This document shows positions 27,302 to 36,899 of a DNA stretch of 64,000 nucleotides, piece after piece. A program made the position numbers and the translations under genes. The DNA lies in the NCBI RefSeq assembly GCF_024168645.1, contig NZ_JALJWF010000001.1:6637501-6701500 (forward strand), read 5' to 3'. This DNA comes from Pseudomonas sp. GGS8. Lineage in GTDB: Bacteria; Pseudomonadota; Gammaproteobacteria; Pseudomonadales; Pseudomonadaceae. Each line of letters begins with the position of its first letter. The stretch's first letter is position 1. The notes below the pieces were generated by a model. It searched no databases, was not told the DNA's origin, and saw only the letters and a program-made list of their open reading frames with translations.

Positions 27302-28258
27302 ATGAACCCCAACCAATTGACCGAACAACTCGGGCTGTTTCTTGATGTGCTGGAAACCGGCAGTTTTTCTGCCGCATCCCGCCGTCACCCCCTGACGCCA
27401 TCGGCCGTGGCACGACGCATCGACAGCCTGGAAAGCGCTGTCGGCAGTCAGCTGTTCATTCGCAGCACCCACGCGGTGCGGGCTACCCCGGCAGGCTTGG
27501 CCTTTGCCGAACGCGCGCGGCGGATCGTCGCGGAACTGCGGCTGGCCCGGGCAGAAGCGGTGTCCCTGAGCAATGCGCCGGAAGGCTTGATTCGGGTCGA
27601 TGCGCCGGCAGCGTTCGGACGACGCCATCTGGCGCCGGTGATTGCCGACTTCCTGACGCTGTATCCCGGCCTCGACGTGCAATTGCACCTGATCGACAGC
27701 TTTGTCGATATGCAGGGTTCAAACCTGGGCAAGGTCGACCTGGTACTGCGTGCCGGGCAAATGGCCGATACCCGGCTGGTGGCCACGCCGTTGGCGAGCA
27801 TGGTGCGCATCGCTTGCGCCAGCCCCGATTACCTGCAACGCCGTGGCGTGCCGACCGAGCCGGCGCAATTGGTCGACCACGACGGTCTGGATTGGGACGG
27901 CCTGGCTCCGCCGTTCGCCTGGCGTTTCGAGCAGAATGGGCAGATGCACTTGCACCGGCCTGCACGAATCCGCATGAGCGCCAACAATGCCGAGGCACTG
28001 GTCTGCGGCGCACTGGCCGGCTTGGGCGTCGCACACCTGCCGACCTGGCTGGCCAGCGAATATTTATTACGCGGCGAACTGCTGCCGCTGTTCTGCGAAA
28101 AAGGTCTGCCAAAACCGGAAAGCACCGGTATTTATGCGTTACGCCTGGAGCAGCAACCCAGTGCGCGTAGCCGCTTATTGCTGGAATACCTGAAGACTCG
28201 TTTCAGCCCCATCCCGCCGTGGGATCTGGCGCTGCAAACCAACCTGGACCGTCACTGA
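27302..28258 (+). CDS. LysR-family transcriptional regulator
   Basis: A 318-residue LTTR. HTH at residues 10-65 (LFLDVLETGSFSAASRRHPL and TPSAVARRIDSLE), substrate-binding domain from about 95 (LIRVDAPAAFGRRHLAPV). The type resembles the CrgA/AaeR-like subgroup. It is divergent from the TauE-type permease, 110 bases apart, suggesting control of that gene. The start at 27302 matches family N-termini. Confidence 0.92.
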   Translation: MNPNQLTEQLGLFLDVLETGSFSAASRRHPLTPSAVARRIDSLESAVGSQLFIRSTHAVRATPAGLAFAERARRIVAELRLARAEAVSLSNAPEGLIRVDAPAAFGRRHLAPVIADFLTLYPGLDVQLHLIDSFVDMQGSNLGKVDLVLRAGQMADTRLVATPLASMVRIACASPDYLQRRGVPTEPAQLVDHDGLDWDGLAPPFAWRFEQNGQMHLHRPARIRMSANNAEALVCGALAGLGVAHLPTWLASEYLLRGELLPLFCEKGLPKPESTGIYALRLEQQPSARSRLLLEYLKTRFSPIPPWDLALQTNLDRH

Positions 28259-28270
28259 TCGAGAATTATC

Positions 28271-28301
28271 TGGCGCATTAAAGATTCGCCCGCTAGATTC
28301 A
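28271..28301 (+). promoter_or_regulatory. ohrR promoter overlapping putative OhrR operator
   Basis: TGGCGC (28271-28276), a 17-base spacer, and TAGATT (28294-28299) form a promoter ending 25 bases before ohrR. The 29-base block 28273-28301 matches the block upstream of ohr (28925-28953) at 23 positions, as expected if the same repressor binds both. Confidence 0.6.
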
Positions 28302-28326
28302 TTCAATCACTGATCAAGGCTTTGAA

Positions 28327-28788
28327 ATGAACACCGAGCGCAACACCCCGGACCACTGCGACGAACTGCTGCTGGACAATCAGGTCTGCTTCGCCCTGCA
28401 CTCCACCTCACTGCTGATGACCAAGGTCTACAAGCCGCTGCTGCAAGCACTGGGCCTGACGTATCCGCAGTACCTGGCGATGATGGTGTTGTGGGAAAAG
28501 GATGGATTGACGGTGGGCGAAATCAGCACCCGACTGCTGACTGATCCCGGTTCCCTTACCCCGCTGCTCAAGCGCCTGGAAGCCGAAGGTTTGCTGAGCC
28601 GCACCCGTAGCCGGGAAGACGAACGAGTGGTGATTGTCGAGCTCACCGAGCAAGGCCATGCGCTTCGAGACAAAGCGCGGGGCATTCCCCAATGCATCCT
28701 CGGCGCCAGCGGGCAGACGCTGGAACAGTTGAAGAAGCTGCAAGCGGAGCTTCAAACACTGCGCAGCCACCTGCAAGACAGCCTTTAG
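28327..28788 (+). CDS. ohrR: Organic hydroperoxide-responsive repressor OhrR
   Basis: A 153-residue MarR-family repressor. LLDNQVCFALHSTS holds the sensing Cys near residue 22; GLTYPQYLAMMVLWE near 43-57 and DPGSLTPLLKRLEAEGLL near 73-90 form the DNA-binding core; SREDERVV is the wing. A second Cys near 123 (IPQCILGASG) could resolve the oxidised thiol as in two-Cys OhrR proteins. Organic peroxides inactivate it and release ohr. It is the second OhrR-type regulator in the window after OspR. Confidence 0.94.
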   Translation: MNTERNTPDHCDELLLDNQVCFALHSTSLLMTKVYKPLLQALGLTYPQYLAMMVLWEKDGLTVGEISTRLLTDPGSLTPLLKRLEAEGLLSRTRSREDERVVIVELTEQGHALRDKARGIPQCILGASGQTLEQLKKLQAELQTLRSHLQDSL

Positions 28789-28922
28789 ACCGCGAAGGCG
28801 TCCTCCCCGTCGCAAAAAATTCACTTCGCATAAATCCCGCACGAAAGCGTCTATCTCAAACATCTCCCGCCTGATCGAATCTTCAGGCGATGGCCAGGGT
28901 CAGTCTTTTTCAAAAATTTATA

Positions 28923-28953
28923 TTGCGCACTAAATATTAGCGAGCTACATTCA
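28923..28953 (+). promoter_or_regulatory. ohr promoter overlapping putative OhrR operator
   Basis: TTGCGC (28923-28928), 17 bases, then TACATT (28946-28951). The block shares 23 of 29 positions with the ohrR promoter block. Two further GCGCAAA copies lie downstream at 28971-28977 and 28984-28990, between the promoter and the ohr start. Confidence 0.62.
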
Positions 28954-29017
28954 CCTCGAACTTACTTTGTGCGCAAACATTTAGCGCAAATAATCAAACC
29001 CGAACGAGGCTCACACC

Positions 29018-29437
29018 ATGCAAACTCTCTACACCGCAATCGCAACCTCCACCGGCGGCCGTGACGGTCGTGCGATCTCCAGCGACAACATCCTCGATGT
29101 CAAACTCGCCACTCCGAAAGAACTCGGCGGTGCCGGCGGCGCGGCAACCAACCCTGAACAACTGTTCGCCGCCGGCTATTCCGCCTGCTTCATCGGCGCG
29201 CTGAAATTCGTCGCCAGCCAGACCAAACGCAAAATCCCCGACGACGCATCGATTACCGCCCATGTCGGCATCGGTCAGATCCCTGGCGGTTTCGGTCTGG
29301 ACATCGACCTGCACATCAGCCTTCCTGGCCTTGAACAAGCCGATGCACAAAGCCTGGTCGAGGCCGCCCACCAGGTCTGCCCGTACTCCAACGCCACCCG
29401 TGGCAACGTCGATGTGCGCCTGCACGTTACCGTTTGA
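29018..29437 (+). CDS. ohr: Organic hydroperoxide resistance protein Ohr
   Basis: A 139-residue OsmC/Ohr-family peroxidase that reduces organic hydroperoxides using lipoylated proteins. The two reactive cysteines are in AAGYSACFIGAL near residue 60 and HQVCPYSNATRGN near 124; the catalytic Arg region is STGGRDGRA near 12-20. Downstream of ohrR with its own promoter. Confidence 0.96.
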   Translation: MQTLYTAIATSTGGRDGRAISSDNILDVKLATPKELGGAGGAATNPEQLFAAGYSACFIGALKFVASQTKRKIPDDASITAHVGIGQIPGGFGLDIDLHISLPGLEQADAQSLVEAAHQVCPYSNATRGNVDVRLHVTV

Positions 29438-29470
29438 TCACTGGGCAACAGATCCCGATCATTCGCCCAC

Positions 29471-29501
29471 AAAAAAGCCCGACTCAATGGTCGGGCTTTT
29501 T
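29471..29501. terminator. Bidirectional intrinsic terminator between ohr and efp
   Basis: AAAAAAGCCCGAC and GTCGGGCTTTTT pair around a six-base loop with A/T-runs on both sides, at a convergent junction. Confidence 0.92.
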
Positions 29502-29518
29502 CATTCCTCAAGCGGTGC

Positions 29519-30088
29519 TTATTTAGCACGGCCTTTGTAGGAACCGCCTTCGCGGGTATCGATCTCGATCATATCGCCGATTTCGATGAAGTCAGCAACC
29601 GACAGTTCGGTACCGTTCTTCAGTTTGGCAGGCTTCATCACCTTGCCGGAAGTGTCACCGCGAGCGGAACCTTCGGTGTAGTCAACCTGACGCACGATAG
29701 TGGTCGGCAGTTCTACGGAAACCAGACGCTCTTCGAAGAAGATCGCTTCGCAAACATCGGTCATGCCTTCTTCAACGAAAGGCAGAACGGCTTCGATGTC
29801 TTCAGCGTTCAGCTCGTACATGGTGTAGTCAGTGGTGTCCATGAACGTGTAGGAGTCGCCGCTGATGAAGGACAAGGTCGCTTCTTTGCGGTCGAGGATC
29901 ACGTCGTCCAGTTTGTCGTCGGCGCTGTAAACGGTCTCGGTCTTGTAACCGGTCAACAGGTTTTTCAGCTTGGTCTTCATGATCGCGCTGTTACGACCCG
30001 ACTTGGTGAATTCAGCTTTCTGAACCAGCCAAGGATCGTTGTCGATACGGATCACCATACCGGGTTTCAGTTCTTTACCAGTTTTCAT
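29519..30088 (-). CDS. efp: Translation elongation factor P
   Basis: A 189-residue EF-P. The modification loop reads FTKSGRNSA, with Arg at position 32 instead of the Lys34 used by the EpmA/B class. Arg32 EF-P is rhamnosylated by EarP, whose gene lies just upstream. EF-P relieves ribosome stalling at polyproline stretches. Domains I to III are all present (end YKGRAK). Confidence 0.97.
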   Translation of the reverse strand: MKTGKELKPGMVIRIDNDPWLVQKAEFTKSGRNSAIMKTKLKNLLTGYKTETVYSADDKLDDVILDRKEATLSFISGDSYTFMDTTDYTMYELNAEDIEAVLPFVEEGMTDVCEAIFFEERLVSVELPTTIVRQVDYTEGSARGDTSGKVMKPAKLKNGTELSVADFIEIGDMIEIDTREGGSYKGRAK

Positions 30089-30136
30089 TGCGAATATCCG
30101 AATTTGGATGGGATTTACAAAAATCTAGGCCGCGTA

Positions 30137-31279
30137 TCATATCCAATTTAGGTAAAACTGTACCAGCGCTGCGGCAAGATCTGCCTGCAAGGCTTGTTCC
30201 AGACACCACGCCTCGGCATGTTTTTGCAGTTCCGGCCCGTGTTTGCGGGTTGATTTCCAGTGCTCGACCATTGTCTCACCGGCGTTCCACGCCCGCCATA
30301 GACCGCTGATCGCCTCACGGGCAGGCTCGGACAGGTCTTGGGTGTACAGAGCCAGGAACGCGTCGAGCTTGTCCAGATGGATGTCTTCGTCCTGCCGATA
30401 GATGTGCCAGAGCAGCGGCCGGCCTGCCCATTGGGCGCGAACAAAAGAATCTTCGCCGCGCACGGCGTTGAAATCGCAGCTCCACAGCAGCAAGTCGTAT
30501 TGATCCTGCCGGACGAACGGCAGCACTTGCACGGTCAGGGCGTTGCGCACATGCACCGCGCCGGCCGTCAACCCGCTCACCCCGAGCCAGCGCTCGACGT
30601 CACCGAGAATCCGCCCCTCGGGCACCAGCAGATGAGTGGGTGTCGAGTCGGCAGCCATGGTGTCGAGCCAACTGGCCAGCCCGGTATTTTCGTAGGCGAA
30701 CAGCGAGATCAGCTGTGCCTTCGGGGCGCGCTCAACCCCCAGGCCTTGCAGAAACTCTCGCTGAGCCTCGGGACTTTGCTGGAACTGCCGACGCCGCTCG
30801 AGCAATCCGCTTTCGCGCAGCAAACCACCGGTGCCCTTGCGGAACCCCGGAAAGAAAAAGAACTTCTGCACATTCTTGTACTTCACCGACGGCAAGCCGT
30901 GGCAACCGACGACCCAATCTTCGGCGCTCAGATAATCGAGGTTCATCCACAGCGGCGGCTTTTCCCGTTCGGCCATGGCCTCCATATAAGCACTCGGTAA
31001 CTGGCAGGCGAAAGCGGCGATGACGACATCTGCGGCGTCGGTGGGTTGCCAGTCCGCCGACCACTGTCGCACCTCGACCCCCTGCTGCCACTGCTGCGCG
31101 GCGTGGATGTCGATTTGTGGACACAACCGCTCGAAGGCCCGCAGGTCATCGACCCACAAGCGCACCGTCACTGAATGTTCGGCCACCAGTTGGCGGGCCA
31201 GACGCCAGGTCACGCCGATGTCGCCAAAATTGTCGACCACGGTGCAAAAAATATCCCAGCGGGTTTTCATTTCAGGCAT
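30137..31279 (-). CDS. earP: EF-P arginine rhamnosyltransferase EarP
   Basis: A 380-residue GT-B fold enzyme transferring L-rhamnose from dTDP-rhamnose to Arg32 of EF-P. Near the N-terminus the motif VVDNFGDIGVTWRLARQL holds the catalytic Asp residues; the C-terminal half contains the nucleotide-sugar site region (RGEDSFVRAQWAGRPLLWHIY). Located 48 bases upstream of efp on the same strand. ATG 31279 has GGGAA at a good distance; ATG 31270 is an alternative. Confidence 0.95.
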   Translation of the reverse strand: MPEMKTRWDIFCTVVDNFGDIGVTWRLARQLVAEHSVTVRLWVDDLRAFERLCPQIDIHAAQQWQQGVEVRQWSADWQPTDAADVVIAAFACQLPSAYMEAMAEREKPPLWMNLDYLSAEDWVVGCHGLPSVKYKNVQKFFFFPGFRKGTGGLLRESGLLERRRQFQQSPEAQREFLQGLGVERAPKAQLISLFAYENTGLASWLDTMAADSTPTHLLVPEGRILGDVERWLGVSGLTAGAVHVRNALTVQVLPFVRQDQYDLLLWSCDFNAVRGEDSFVRAQWAGRPLLWHIYRQDEDIHLDKLDAFLALYTQDLSEPAREAISGLWRAWNAGETMVEHWKSTRKHGPELQKHAEAWCLEQALQADLAAALVQFYLNWI

Positions 31280-31403
31280 ACCAGGTTCCCGTTGGCAAAA
31301 GCGCCGATTGTCCGCATAAATTACCCCGCGCAGAAGAGCCGACGACGATTAATCTTCGTGCGACAATCGCCACTCGCCCGCGACCACCCGCCAGGAGGCA
31401 GTC

Positions 31404-31802
31404 ATGCCCTACCGTCCCCACCCGCGCCGCTCCATGCCAGTCCAGCTCAATGCGCTGCAACTGACCGGCAGCATCGCCCTTGGTTTGTGGCTGGGATTTA
31501 TCGCGATCGCACTGACCTGTTGGCTCGCCTGGCGCCTGTTGTTCAACGAGCAATTGGCACCCTTGGCCCAGGCGGTGGAGCCACTGGCCAAACCGCCGGT
31601 GATTGCGCAACCCACCCCGCAAAATCCGATGTTCGAACAGTACGAGGAACACCTGCGCAGGAACGATCAGCAGCAAATGGTGGAACAGGCCAGAAGCAGC
31701 AAACACAATCTGGCCAATCCAAAATGCCAGTTCTGGCTGCAACAAGACCAAACTGCGCCGAGCGAAAAAAGCCGCGCCAACGTCCTGCAATTCTGCGATT
31801 GA
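31404..31802 (+). CDS. Hypothetical single-pass membrane protein
   Basis: A 132-residue protein with one hydrophobic helix at about residues 22-45, a Pro-rich stretch after it and a soluble C-terminal part containing two cysteines (NPKCQFWLQQ and the terminal FCD). I do not recognise a family. AGGAGG precedes the ATG. The next gene begins three bases after its stop. Confidence 0.75.
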   Translation: MPYRPHPRRSMPVQLNALQLTGSIALGLWLGFIAIALTCWLAWRLLFNEQLAPLAQAVEPLAKPPVIAQPTPQNPMFEQYEEHLRRNDQQQMVEQARSSKHNLANPKCQFWLQQDQTAPSEKSRANVLQFCD

Positions 31803-31804
31803 TC

Positions 31805-32299
31805 ATGAAGCGCCCTATGCACAAGCCGACCGTCCACCAACTGATTATCGACAAGCTGCGGATCGATCTCGACATCGCCGAACGTGCCGCACAAACCGCA
31901 TACGAAACCGCGACCCACGAAGAAAACATAGCCGAAAACAAGTACGACACCCTGGGGCTGGAGGCGTCTTATCTGGCGGCCGGACAGGCGAGGCGAGTGG
32001 AGGAAATCAGGCTGTCATTGACCCTTTGCCAGAACCTGACACTGCGGCCTTATGACGAACGGCGCGGCATCGAAGTCGGCGCCCTGCTCGGCCTTGAAGA
32101 CGAAAAAGGTCGCGAACAATGGCTGTTCCTGGCCCCCGACGCGGCCGGGTTGAAGGTTGATCTGGTGGGGCAATTGATTACTGTCATCACCCCTCGTTCG
32201 CCGCTGGGTAAAAGCCTGCTGGGCAAGTTCGAAGGGGATGAAGTGGAGATTCTGGTGGCGGGCGCTCGGCAACAGTTTGCTGTCACCGAGGTGGTCTAG
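31805..32299 (+). CDS. GreA/GreB-family transcription factor, divergent
   Basis: A 164-residue protein. The C-terminal 80 residues (GIEVGALLGLEDEKGREQWL to VEILVAGARQQFAV) match the Gre/Rnk FKBP-like domain, including ITPRSPLGKSLLGKFEGDEVEI; the N-terminal part is a predicted coiled coil (DLDIAERAAQTAYETATHEENIAENKYDTLG), where true Gre factors carry the acidic residues at the tip (here ATHEENIAENKYD). It could modulate RNA polymerase through the secondary channel. A normal GreB is at 44737. Confidence 0.8.
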   Translation: MKRPMHKPTVHQLIIDKLRIDLDIAERAAQTAYETATHEENIAENKYDTLGLEASYLAAGQARRVEEIRLSLTLCQNLTLRPYDERRGIEVGALLGLEDEKGREQWLFLAPDAAGLKVDLVGQLITVITPRSPLGKSLLGKFEGDEVEILVAGARQQFAVTEVV

Positions 32300-32312
32300 A
32301 GTCTGTTGACGC

Positions 32313-33296
<984 letters not shown>

Positions 33297-33399
33297 TCAA
33301 AGCAGGTAGACGCCACGGGCATCAGCGACGGTATATAACTATATTAATGGTTAGACCAATAAATCTAGAACTTTTTGTCAAAATGCCATTATTCGTGTT

Positions 33400-33903
33400 C
33401 TAGCGATCCTCTTTGCGGCGACGCTCCACCAGCGGCACCAGATAGACCGGCACTCTGGCCAGTTGCAACACGCGCGCAGCGGTTCGACCCAACGGCGTTT
33501 CCGCGCCAGCACCATGGCTGTGACTCCCTACGATCAGCAAATCGACAGAGAGTTTCTGCGCCTGGTCGAGAATCACCTGCGACGGATCGCCCTGCAGCAC
33601 CCGCACTGCCTGAATCCGCTGCAAATCCTGCTCTCCCTCATCCCCCAGCTCTTCGCGAAAGTTGTCGAGCACCCGTTGCTGAATATTGGCGATCACATTG
33701 TTCAGACCCTGACTGTGAAATTCGTTCAAGGCCTTCTCGTCGAGATAGCTTTGCAACACGGATTCGGCAAACAGCCCCATGGGCTCTACCGCGTGCACCA
33801 CATACAAGTCGGCATTGAATGTTCGAGCCAGTTCCAAAGCATGCTGCATCACCAATGGTGCGTACAGACCCAAGTCAGTGGCATACAGCATCGAACGAAT
33901 CAT
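33400..33903 (-). CDS. Universal stress protein (UspA family)
   Basis: A 167-residue single Usp domain. SMLYATDLGLYAPLVMQHAL at the N-terminus and VDLLIVGSHSHGAGAETPLGRTAARVLQLARVPVYLVP at the end hold a variant of the ATP-binding Gx2Gx9G(S/T) motif. Upstream of cysB on the same strand by 112 bases; possibly a separate transcript. Confidence 0.9.
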   Translation of the reverse strand: MIRSMLYATDLGLYAPLVMQHALELARTFNADLYVVHAVEPMGLFAESVLQSYLDEKALNEFHSQGLNNVIANIQQRVLDNFREELGDEGEQDLQRIQAVRVLQGDPSQVILDQAQKLSVDLLIVGSHSHGAGAETPLGRTAARVLQLARVPVYLVPLVERRRKEDR

Positions 33904-33999
33904 ATGACCTCCTCGAATGCCAACATGGCGGAGATTGATTCAGCTTAGCAGTGCCGTGGCGAGTGCGGCGTCCGGCGCAACGCATTGAACCACCGGGCT

Positions 34000-34905
34000 T
34001 TAAACCGACGGCTCGTTACTGATGCCATGGGGCACGTGCCCGGTGGCGACCACTTCACGGGCCAGCTCGCAATGGCCCGCCTGATCGTCGAAAAATACGT
34101 CGGCGGCAAAGGCTTCGAGAAAAGCCGATTTGGTCAGGCCACCAAGGAACAGCGATTCGTCCAGACGAATGTCCCATTCGCGCAAGGTACGGATCACCCT
34201 TTCATGGGCCGGGGCCGATCGCGCGGTCACCAGCGCCGTGCGGATCGGACAGGCATCATCAGGGAACTCGCGCTGCAACAAATTGAGCGCCGCGAGAAAA
34301 CCTTTGAACGGCCCGCCACGCAAAGGCTCGCGGGCCGCCTCACGCTCGCTGGCCTGAAACGCCGCCAGGCCTCCCGACTGATAGACCCGCTCCGACTCGT
34401 CGGAAAACAGCACCGCGTCACCGTCGAATGCAATGCGCAATTCATCGCTGGCGGCGCGACTGGCACCGCCCGACAGAATAGTCGCTGCAGCGAATCCGGC
34501 ATCCAGCGCATTGCGCACGTCTTCGGCATGGGTCGAAAGAAACAGGTCGCAACCAAAGGCCTTGAGGTACGGGTAAGGACTGCGCCCGCCGACGAATGCC
34601 GCACGCGAGATCGACAGGCCATAGTGATGAATCGAGTTGAAAACCCGCAGGCCGGTGTCGGCGCTGTTGCGCGACACCAGGATCACCTCGACCCGGGCAC
34701 GGCCGAGACTGGCGTTGAGGTTCAGGAGTTTTTCCACCAACGGGAATGCATCGCCGGGCTCGAGAATTTCGTCTTCGTGTTCAATCTGGTACTGCCGATA
34801 AGCCTCGACGCCGCTCGACAGATAGACCTTGTGGCTCTCGCTCAAATCGAACAGCGCTCGCGAAGAAATCGCCAGCACCAGTTTGTCGTCTATGACATTT
34901 GCCAT
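34000..34905 (-). CDS. 5'-nucleotidase (cytosolic type I-like)
   Basis: A 301-residue protein of the cN-I family. The nucleophile motif position is FDLSES near 19-24; AFDGDAVLFSDESERVYQ near 160-177 and FFDDQAGHCELAREVVATGHVPHG near 273-295 resemble its conserved acidic motifs. It would dephosphorylate nucleoside monophosphates. Same strand and 24 bases away from the ketopantoate-reductase-like gene, so an operon of three or more genes is likely. Confidence 0.85.
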   Translation of the reverse strand: MANVIDDKLVLAISSRALFDLSESHKVYLSSGVEAYRQYQIEHEDEILEPGDAFPLVEKLLNLNASLGRARVEVILVSRNSADTGLRVFNSIHHYGLSISRAAFVGGRSPYPYLKAFGCDLFLSTHAEDVRNALDAGFAAATILSGGASRAASDELRIAFDGDAVLFSDESERVYQSGGLAAFQASEREAAREPLRGGPFKGFLAALNLLQREFPDDACPIRTALVTARSAPAHERVIRTLREWDIRLDESLFLGGLTKSAFLEAFAADVFFDDQAGHCELAREVVATGHVPHGISNEPSV

Positions 34906-34928
34906 GCTTCCCCCTTCTCTTGACCGAC

Positions 34929-35885
34929 TCAGTGGTTACGTCGGTCGATAAAACTCAAGCTGCGATACAAGGCCTCGATTCGCGGCAACTCACACCCCGC
35001 CGCCTTCGCCGCGGCCAGTGGCCGAGTGTAAATGGCATTCAGTTCCAGTGGCCGCTGGTGCAGAAAATCGTGGTACATGCTCGGCCAGTAGTCGGGCATT
35101 TTCTCGGTCATCATGAACAGATAATCGGCGTAACCCGGCGGCATGTCATACCCGCAGGCCTTGGCCCCCTGAACCACTTCGGCCATCAAGGCCTGAATCA
35201 GCGCGCGGCTGTCGGCATCCGCCATCAACGGTGTGGTGCTGGCCCCGAGCAGCACCGACAGACCGTTGTAGGGAATATTCCAGACCAGTTTCTGCCAGCG
35301 CGCCTGATGCAAACTCGGCATGGCCTGGGCGTCGATGCCGGCAGCGCGGAACAACCCGGCGCCCGCCTCGACGATGTTCATGCGCGCCTGTTCATTGACG
35401 GCGGGACCGCTGTGATAGCCGACATTCACCGAACCGAGCGCTTGATGGGTGACGCTCCCGGGGCCGGAGCGATGGACGCAGATCAGACAAAGCCCACCGA
35501 GCAGGTGCAGCGAATCAGGAAGCAACTCGTGCAGGCTGTCTTCGACGTCCAGGCCATTTTGCAGCAACAGCACTTTGGCATCAGGGGCCGCGGCTTGAAT
35601 AATGGCCGGTGCCAGATCCGCGTTACTGGTGGTTTTGGCGCCCACCAGCAGCCAGTCACAGGGCGGCATGTCGGCCGCCGATGAATACGCCTGGACCGGG
35701 TTCAAGGTCAGCGGGCCCAACGACGCATGGTCGAGATGCAAGCCGCGTTCGGCTACCGCTGAAAACTCGCTGCGCAACAGAAAATGCACGTCGAAGCCGG
35801 CGCGCGCCAGCATCAGCCCGTAGAAACCACCGATCGCGCCGGTCCCGATAATGCCGATTGTCGGCCTGACCACTGTGCCTGTCAT
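34929..35885 (-). CDS. 2-dehydropantoate 2-reductase (PanE)-like oxidoreductase
   Basis: A 318-residue NAD(P)-dependent ketopantoate-reductase-family enzyme. The dinucleotide fold GIIGTGAIGGFYGLMLARAG spans residues 10-30; the catalytic Lys candidate is in ARWQKLVWNIPYNGLSVL near 195-212. It may reduce ketopantoate to pantoate (CoA synthesis) or a related 2-oxo acid. Overlaps the thioredoxin-like gene by four bases (ATGA). Confidence 0.85.
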   Translation of the reverse strand: MTGTVVRPTIGIIGTGAIGGFYGLMLARAGFDVHFLLRSEFSAVAERGLHLDHASLGPLTLNPVQAYSSAADMPPCDWLLVGAKTTSNADLAPAIIQAAAPDAKVLLLQNGLDVEDSLHELLPDSLHLLGGLCLICVHRSGPGSVTHQALGSVNVGYHSGPAVNEQARMNIVEAGAGLFRAAGIDAQAMPSLHQARWQKLVWNIPYNGLSVLLGASTTPLMADADSRALIQALMAEVVQGAKACGYDMPPGYADYLFMMTEKMPDYWPSMYHDFLHQRPLELNAIYTRPLAAAKAAGCELPRIEALYRSLSFIDRRNH

Positions 35886-36268
35886 GGCAACTCCTCTGCT
35901 GGTCGATTCAGCGCCTGGTCCACCGCTTCGTTGAGCGCTGTGCAGGTCAGGCGCGACTGTAGCGCCCCAAAATACTCACCGTCGCGCACCACAAACAGGG
36001 CCGGCAAATGAAAGACCCGATAACGCTCGACCACCCCGCCATTGCTCCCGGCATCGATCCAGCACAGCCGATCGACCGCCAGTTCGAGCCTGGGCAACTG
36101 CTCGCGGGCAAAACGGCAACTGGCGCAGCCGACGCTGGTGAAAATCACCAGTGAAATGCCGCTCATCGCCAGCAACCGTTGGTCGGCGTCGAAATCGGTC
36201 AGTTCCGATTCGACCACTATACTGGGAGAAACAGTGTCAAGTGGCCGACACAGGGAGTCCGTGTTCAT
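35882..36268 (-). CDS. Thioredoxin-fold protein with CASC motif
   Basis: A 128-residue protein with a thioredoxin fold: LVIFTSVGCASCRFAREQLPRLE near 39-61 holds the redox pair Cys-Ala-Ser-Cys, and YRVFHLPALFVVRDGE near 84-99 has the cis-Pro. There is no signal peptide, so it is cytoplasmic. The ATG at 36268 shares bases with the ATG of the divergent PilZ gene; a GTG at 36217 would also suit the family length. First gene of the nucleotidase operon. Confidence 0.82.
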   Translation of the reverse strand: MNTDSLCRPLDTVSPSIVVESELTDFDADQRLLAMSGISLVIFTSVGCASCRFAREQLPRLELAVDRLCWIDAGSNGGVVERYRVFHLPALFVVRDGEYFGALQSRLTCTALNEAVDQALNRPAEELP

Positions 36269-36710
36269 GAGACGTTATCTTCCTCATCCTGACGATGTGC
36301 CCGTCGAATTAACGTTGCTCAAACATGAGTGTATTTCGCGGCAAGAGCTGCACACTATCAGCCTCGGCGGCATGGCTTGCAATTACCACCGCGCGTGGCG
36401 ACGGGGCACGGCACTGGAAGTGCGCATGCCGACCCTGAGCACCACCGTCTGTTACCTGGGCTACGTGGCATGGTGCCTGCGACGAAAACGCGGCTATCTG
36501 GTGGGGATCGCCTTCGTCGACGAACAGACACTGTTTTGCGCGCGGATGGGTGAGCAGGTCTGCCAGATCGAACGTTACTGCCGCCAGCATGAACCCCAAA
36601 GCGAACAGCAGAACAATGAGACCCTGGCCCTCGAATGGGTCCAGCAGCACGCCGACGAATTTTCCCACGATACGGTTAGCAAGGCATTTGCACAGCCAGT
36701 GCCGGGTTAG
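36267..36710 (+). CDS. PilZ-domain protein
   Basis: A 147-residue protein with a PilZ-like beta barrel: MRRYLPHPDDVPVEL supplies the basic N-terminus, and HTISLGGMACNYHRAWRRGTALEVRM resembles the (D/N)xSxxG motif that binds c-di-GMP, though the first residue is Thr. ATG 36267 has GGGAG nine bases upstream inside the thioredoxin gene. Its start is head-to-head with that gene. An EAL enzyme in this window acts on the same messenger. Confidence 0.72.
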   Translation: MRRYLPHPDDVPVELTLLKHECISRQELHTISLGGMACNYHRAWRRGTALEVRMPTLSTTVCYLGYVAWCLRRKRGYLVGIAFVDEQTLFCARMGEQVCQIERYCRQHEPQSEQQNNETLALEWVQQHADEFSHDTVSKAFAQPVPG

Positions 36711-36720
36711 GGTGCATTCG

Positions 36721-36756
36721 CCATCAGTTTCCCCGCCGCGGTGGGGAAACTGATGG
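36721..36756. terminator. Perfect 14-bp hairpin after the PilZ gene
   Basis: CCATCAGTTTCCCC and GGGGAAACTGATGG pair perfectly around an eight-base loop; GCATTC/GAATGC outside extends the stem with one mismatch. No T-run follows. It lies 11 bases after the PilZ stop and about 145 bases before the DAHP synthase start. Terminator or leader structure. Confidence 0.5.
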
Positions 36757-36899
36757 AGAATGCCTATTAAACCGGTGTCTGCCCATTGTCGAGCCACGGT
36801 GTAACGCGCTAAGGTTCTGCTCCCCGACGCGCTTAAATTTGCTGTGCTCCGCCGCGCGGGTTCGCTGGCGGCCGGCACCCGTGACCTGACGAGTAAACG

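Noticed and set aside
36721..36899. Attenuator with leader peptide before class I DAHP synthase
   Set aside because: The only short frame after the hairpin is six codons without a run of aromatic codons.
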